Assembly: GCF_010729485.1 (NCBI RefSeq)
Contig: NZ_AP022609.1
Span: 2,418,001-2,482,000, forward strand
Reading direction: 5' to 3'
Source: Mycolicibacter hiberniae
GTDB lineage: Bacteria; Actinomycetota; Actinomycetes; Mycobacteriales; Mycobacteriaceae
Length of the DNA: 64,000 nt
The notes under the pieces: model-generated
Told to the model about the DNA's origin: nothing
Databases searched by the model: none
What the model saw: the letters and a program-made list of their open reading frames with translations, nothing else
Shown: in pieces, positions 60,759 through 64,000 of the stretch
Numbering within the stretch: the stretch's first letter is position 1
Layout of the letters: each line of letters opens with the position of its first letter
Made by a program: the position numbers and the translations under genes

Positions 60759-61790
60759 TCAGGCGATCGGGGCCGGCCAGGGGTTGAACCGGCAGGTCTT
60801 GCCGTCCGGTTTGACCCAATCGGGGTCGAACTTCGCCGCGTCGTCGTTGGATGTTCCGAAGGTCTGCTGCATCATCACCGGCGCCAGCCCGTCCTGCCTC
60901 TCGCAGGGTTCATGGTGCTGGTAGCCGAGTGCGTGACCGACCTCGTGATTGATCAGATACTGCCGATAGGACCCGATGTCGCCCTGGAAGGGCACGGCTC
61001 CGCGAACCCACCGCGCCTCGTTGATGAACACCCGAGGCTCCGACCTCGCCCCGTAGGACGGGTTGTAGCAGGACGCCTCGAGCGGAATCTCGTACCCGCA
61101 GCCTTCCCGGACCGTTATCGGCGAGGTCAGCGAAATACGGAAGTCGGGGGGCATGGGGCTGCTGCCGTCGATCCGCACGAAGCCGATCTGCGGCGCGTGT
61201 GTCCATCCCTTGGGGTTGCGCAGCGTCTGGTCGACCATCCGGGCGAACGCCTCGTCTCCGCCGAACGCGGTGGTGTCGATGCCGTTCTCCACCTCGATGG
61301 TGTAGGCGAAGACCTTCTCGGTGCCCTGGCCGAACGGCGGCTCCGTACCGGGTATGACGCGCCACGTCATGTCACCGGCTTCGGTGAAGGGGCCGCCGTT
61401 GGGCAGCACCCCGGTCGGGAGGTTGACGTCGAACTGCGTCAGTCCCCGCGGCGGCGCACCGATGATCGAGGTGCCGGCCGACCCGATGGTCGGGGGGCCC
61501 TGGACCTGGTCGTCGGCGGCGTGGGTGCGCACGCCCGTACCGGTGACGGTCTGGTACACCACCACGATGGTCAGGGCCATGAGCACCGGCAGCGCGTAGG
61601 CGCGCCAGCCGTAGGTGGACACGAATCTGCCCAGCCAGGTCTGTTTGCGCCACTGACGGTGCACGTCTCGGTCGGACCGCACCCGCCCGGCGCCGGCCGC
61701 GAGCGGGTCGCGCTGGGCGCGTAGCGGCTCGCGGAAGCGGTCTCGTAGCACCGGGGCTCGACCACCGCTCCGCCCCGGGTCGTAGGTCAC
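60759..61790 (-). CDS. DUF3152 family metalloprotease-like protein (Rv3207c-like)
   Basis: A 343-residue protein. A basic cytoplasmic segment precedes one membrane helix (WRAYALPVLMALTIVVVYQT, about residues 65-85) and an extracytoplasmic domain follows. The domain contains HEVGHALGYQHHEPC, a metzincin-type HExxHxxGxxH zinc site, and several cysteines that may form disulfides. It is probably a cell-surface metalloprotease; the substrate is unknown. The GTG at 61790 gives MTYDPGRSGGRAPVLR, the conserved mycobacterial start. Confidence 0.88.
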   Translation of the reverse strand: MTYDPGRSGGRAPVLRDRFREPLRAQRDPLAAGAGRVRSDRDVHRQWRKQTWLGRFVSTYGWRAYALPVLMALTIVVVYQTVTGTGVRTHAADDQVQGPPTIGSAGTSIIGAPPRGLTQFDVNLPTGVLPNGGPFTEAGDMTWRVIPGTEPPFGQGTEKVFAYTIEVENGIDTTAFGGDEAFARMVDQTLRNPKGWTHAPQIGFVRIDGSSPMPPDFRISLTSPITVREGCGYEIPLEASCYNPSYGARSEPRVFINEARWVRGAVPFQGDIGSYRQYLINHEVGHALGYQHHEPCERQDGLAPVMMQQTFGTSNDDAAKFDPDWVKPDGKTCRFNPWPAPIA

Positions 61791-61925
61791 CGTCCCAGAA
61801 TGGCACAGGGTGCGCGAGCTGGGACTCTTCGGCACGCCAGGAGGGGGCCCCACCAGGCGTCCGAAACGGCCTTCAACAGCCCTTTAGCGGATGTCGCTGG
61901 TGGATGCGACGGGCCCAGCGCGTAG

Positions 61926-62928
<1,003 letters not shown>

Positions 62929-63074
62929 GCCGGCCCCTTTCGTTCGCGTTGGGCGTTGCTAAGCAGGCTAGTGGACGCCCGTCGGGTTGGTGCGCACCGG
63001 CTGTTCGCCCTCGGAGATACCGGGCCGGAACGCCCGCCCGGTGGGGGCCGGCGCAGCGCGACCGGCGCCGCGGG

Positions 63075-63770
63075 TCATGCCAGGCCCAGCTCGCGCATGC
63101 GCGCGTCGTGGGTCTGTTGCAGACGGTCGAAGAACCCGGCCAGCTGGGCCAGCCCGGCCGCGCCGTACACCACCAGATCGGCCAGTTCGTCACGGTCGGC
63201 CAACACGTACTGCGCCTGGGTGATCGCCTCGCCGAGCAGCCGGCGCGACCACAGGGCCAGCCGGCTGCGCTGTTTGGCGCTGGCCGTGACTGCGCGACGC
63301 ACCTCCTCGAGGACGAACTGCGAATGCTTGGTCTCGGCGAGCACCGCCCGCACCACGTCGGCCACCTCGTCGGGGAGCCCGTCGGCGATCTGCAGATAGA
63401 AATCGGCGGCCAGCGCATCGCCGATGTAGGTCTTGACCAGTGCCTCCAGCCAGGTGCTGGGCATCGTCAGCCGGTGGTAATTGTCAAGGGCGCTGGCGTA
63501 TTTCGACATCGCCGCCACCACGTCGACGTTCCGGCGTTCGAGGGCTTCGCGCAGCAGCTCGAAGTGGCCCATCTCCGCGGCGGCCATCGCCGCCATCGAG
63601 ATCCGGCCACGCAGATCGGGTGCCATCCGGGCTTCCTCGGTGAGCCGGTAGAACGCGGCCACCTCGCCATAGGCCAGGGCCGCGAAAAGCTCGTTGATAC
63701 CCGGATGATCGGCGGAGAGCCGCGGCGGGCCGGTCTGCGCTTCGGCGTCGGCGGAGGGAACCGAATTCAT
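63075..63770 (-). CDS. ferritin-like fold protein (Rv3210c-like)
   Basis: A 231-residue all-helical protein of the ferritin-like superfamily, related to MiaE-type tRNA hydroxylases. Metal-ligand-like residues appear in ALAYGEVAAFYRLTEEARMA, AAAEMGHFELLREALE and LAETKHSQFVLEEV, giving two ExxH pairs. It may use a di-iron site, but the activity is unproven. The ATG at 63770 has GAGG closely upstream. It is upstream of, and on the same strand as, the DUF3107 gene with 146 bases between. Confidence 0.88.
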   Translation of the reverse strand: MNSVPSADAEAQTGPPRLSADHPGINELFAALAYGEVAAFYRLTEEARMAPDLRGRISMAAMAAAEMGHFELLREALERRNVDVVAAMSKYASALDNYHRLTMPSTWLEALVKTYIGDALAADFYLQIADGLPDEVADVVRAVLAETKHSQFVLEEVRRAVTASAKQRSRLALWSRRLLGEAITQAQYVLADRDELADLVVYGAAGLAQLAGFFDRLQQTHDARMRELGLA

Positions 63771-64000
63771 CACCTCACTGTAGGCGTTCCGCGGCGGTGG
63801 ACCGATGCCCGGCCCGACCAGGTAGTATGACCGTTGGACAGTGCTCATTCGGCACTGCCGCGCAATGTGCGTACATGCGGTTGGCCCGCCTACTCGGCGA
63901 GTGCAGGGCCCCCCGGCGGTGCCTCCGAAAATGGGCAAAGTATCGACCGTCTCAGTGTGTGCGCCCCGACCCACACCGCGATCGACTGACATACCGCGCC
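63771..64000. other. upstream region at window end
   Basis: About 230 bases with no supported gene. In the conserved order the next gene is a rightward DEAD-box helicase (rhlE), whose start would lie beyond the window, so this is probably a shared divergent promoter region. No clear promoter hexamers or palindromes were found. Confidence 0.4.

Overview
This is GC-rich actinobacterial chromosome, almost certainly Mycobacterium sensu lato. The right half follows a gene order I know from the M. tuberculosis Rv3193c-Rv3210c block: UPF0182 membrane protein, PDZ/Lon-like protease, zinc protease, cyclodehydratase-like protein, AarF kinase, whiB7, uvrD2, mycoredoxin, nudC, K+ channel, adnB/adnA, lipV, MGMT-like protein, TIGR02569 protein, moeZ, DUF3152, TetR, DUF3107 and ferritin-like protein. 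The family and synteny statements rest on recognition of the proteins, since no database was searched.

Layout. 1-2163: nuoN, end of the complex I operon, and a flavin-reductase-like gene. 2183-15742: accessory metabolic genes. These are a TetR/PIG-L/Gfo-Idh operon, a divergent phosphotransferase pair, an F420-type luciferase-like oxidoreductase, an alpha/beta hydrolase, a quinone oxidoreductase, a Baeyer-Villiger monooxygenase with its TetR, a short-chain fatty acid transporter and an APC permease. 15847-25416: an oxidative cluster with a 2-oxoglutarate/Fe oxygenase, a LysR regulator, a DszC/SfnB-like flavin monooxygenase coupled to a MetE-like zinc transferase, a TPR protein and a self-sufficient CYP102-type P450-reductase fusion. 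25553-33625: cold-shock gene, initiator tRNA and the start of the conserved block.

33701-44330 (boundaries inferred) is an integrated element of about 10.6 kb, visibly more A/T-rich than its surroundings. It encodes a large serine integrase, an SF3/D5-type helicase followed by a candidate iteron origin, a scaffold-like protein, a HK97-type capsid with a display-like C-terminal domain, three head-completion proteins and a P27-like small terminase. I find no large terminase, portal, tail tape measure or lysis gene. It therefore resembles the phiRv1/phiRv2 family and capsid-encoding phage satellites more than a complete prophage. It sits between the cyclodehydratase-like gene and the aarF-like gene, directly at the latter's ribosome-binding site.

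44343-63770 resumes the conserved block: AarF-like kinase, whiB7 with promoter, leader ORF and attenuator-type terminator, then DNA repair (uvrD2, adnBA, an alkyltransferase-like protein), redox and NAD metabolism (mycoredoxin, nudC), sulfur carrier activation (moeZ) and conserved mycobacterial genes of unknown role. The most interesting parts are the satellite-like element, its candidate replication origin and tandem repeats, and the P450/oxygenase cluster.
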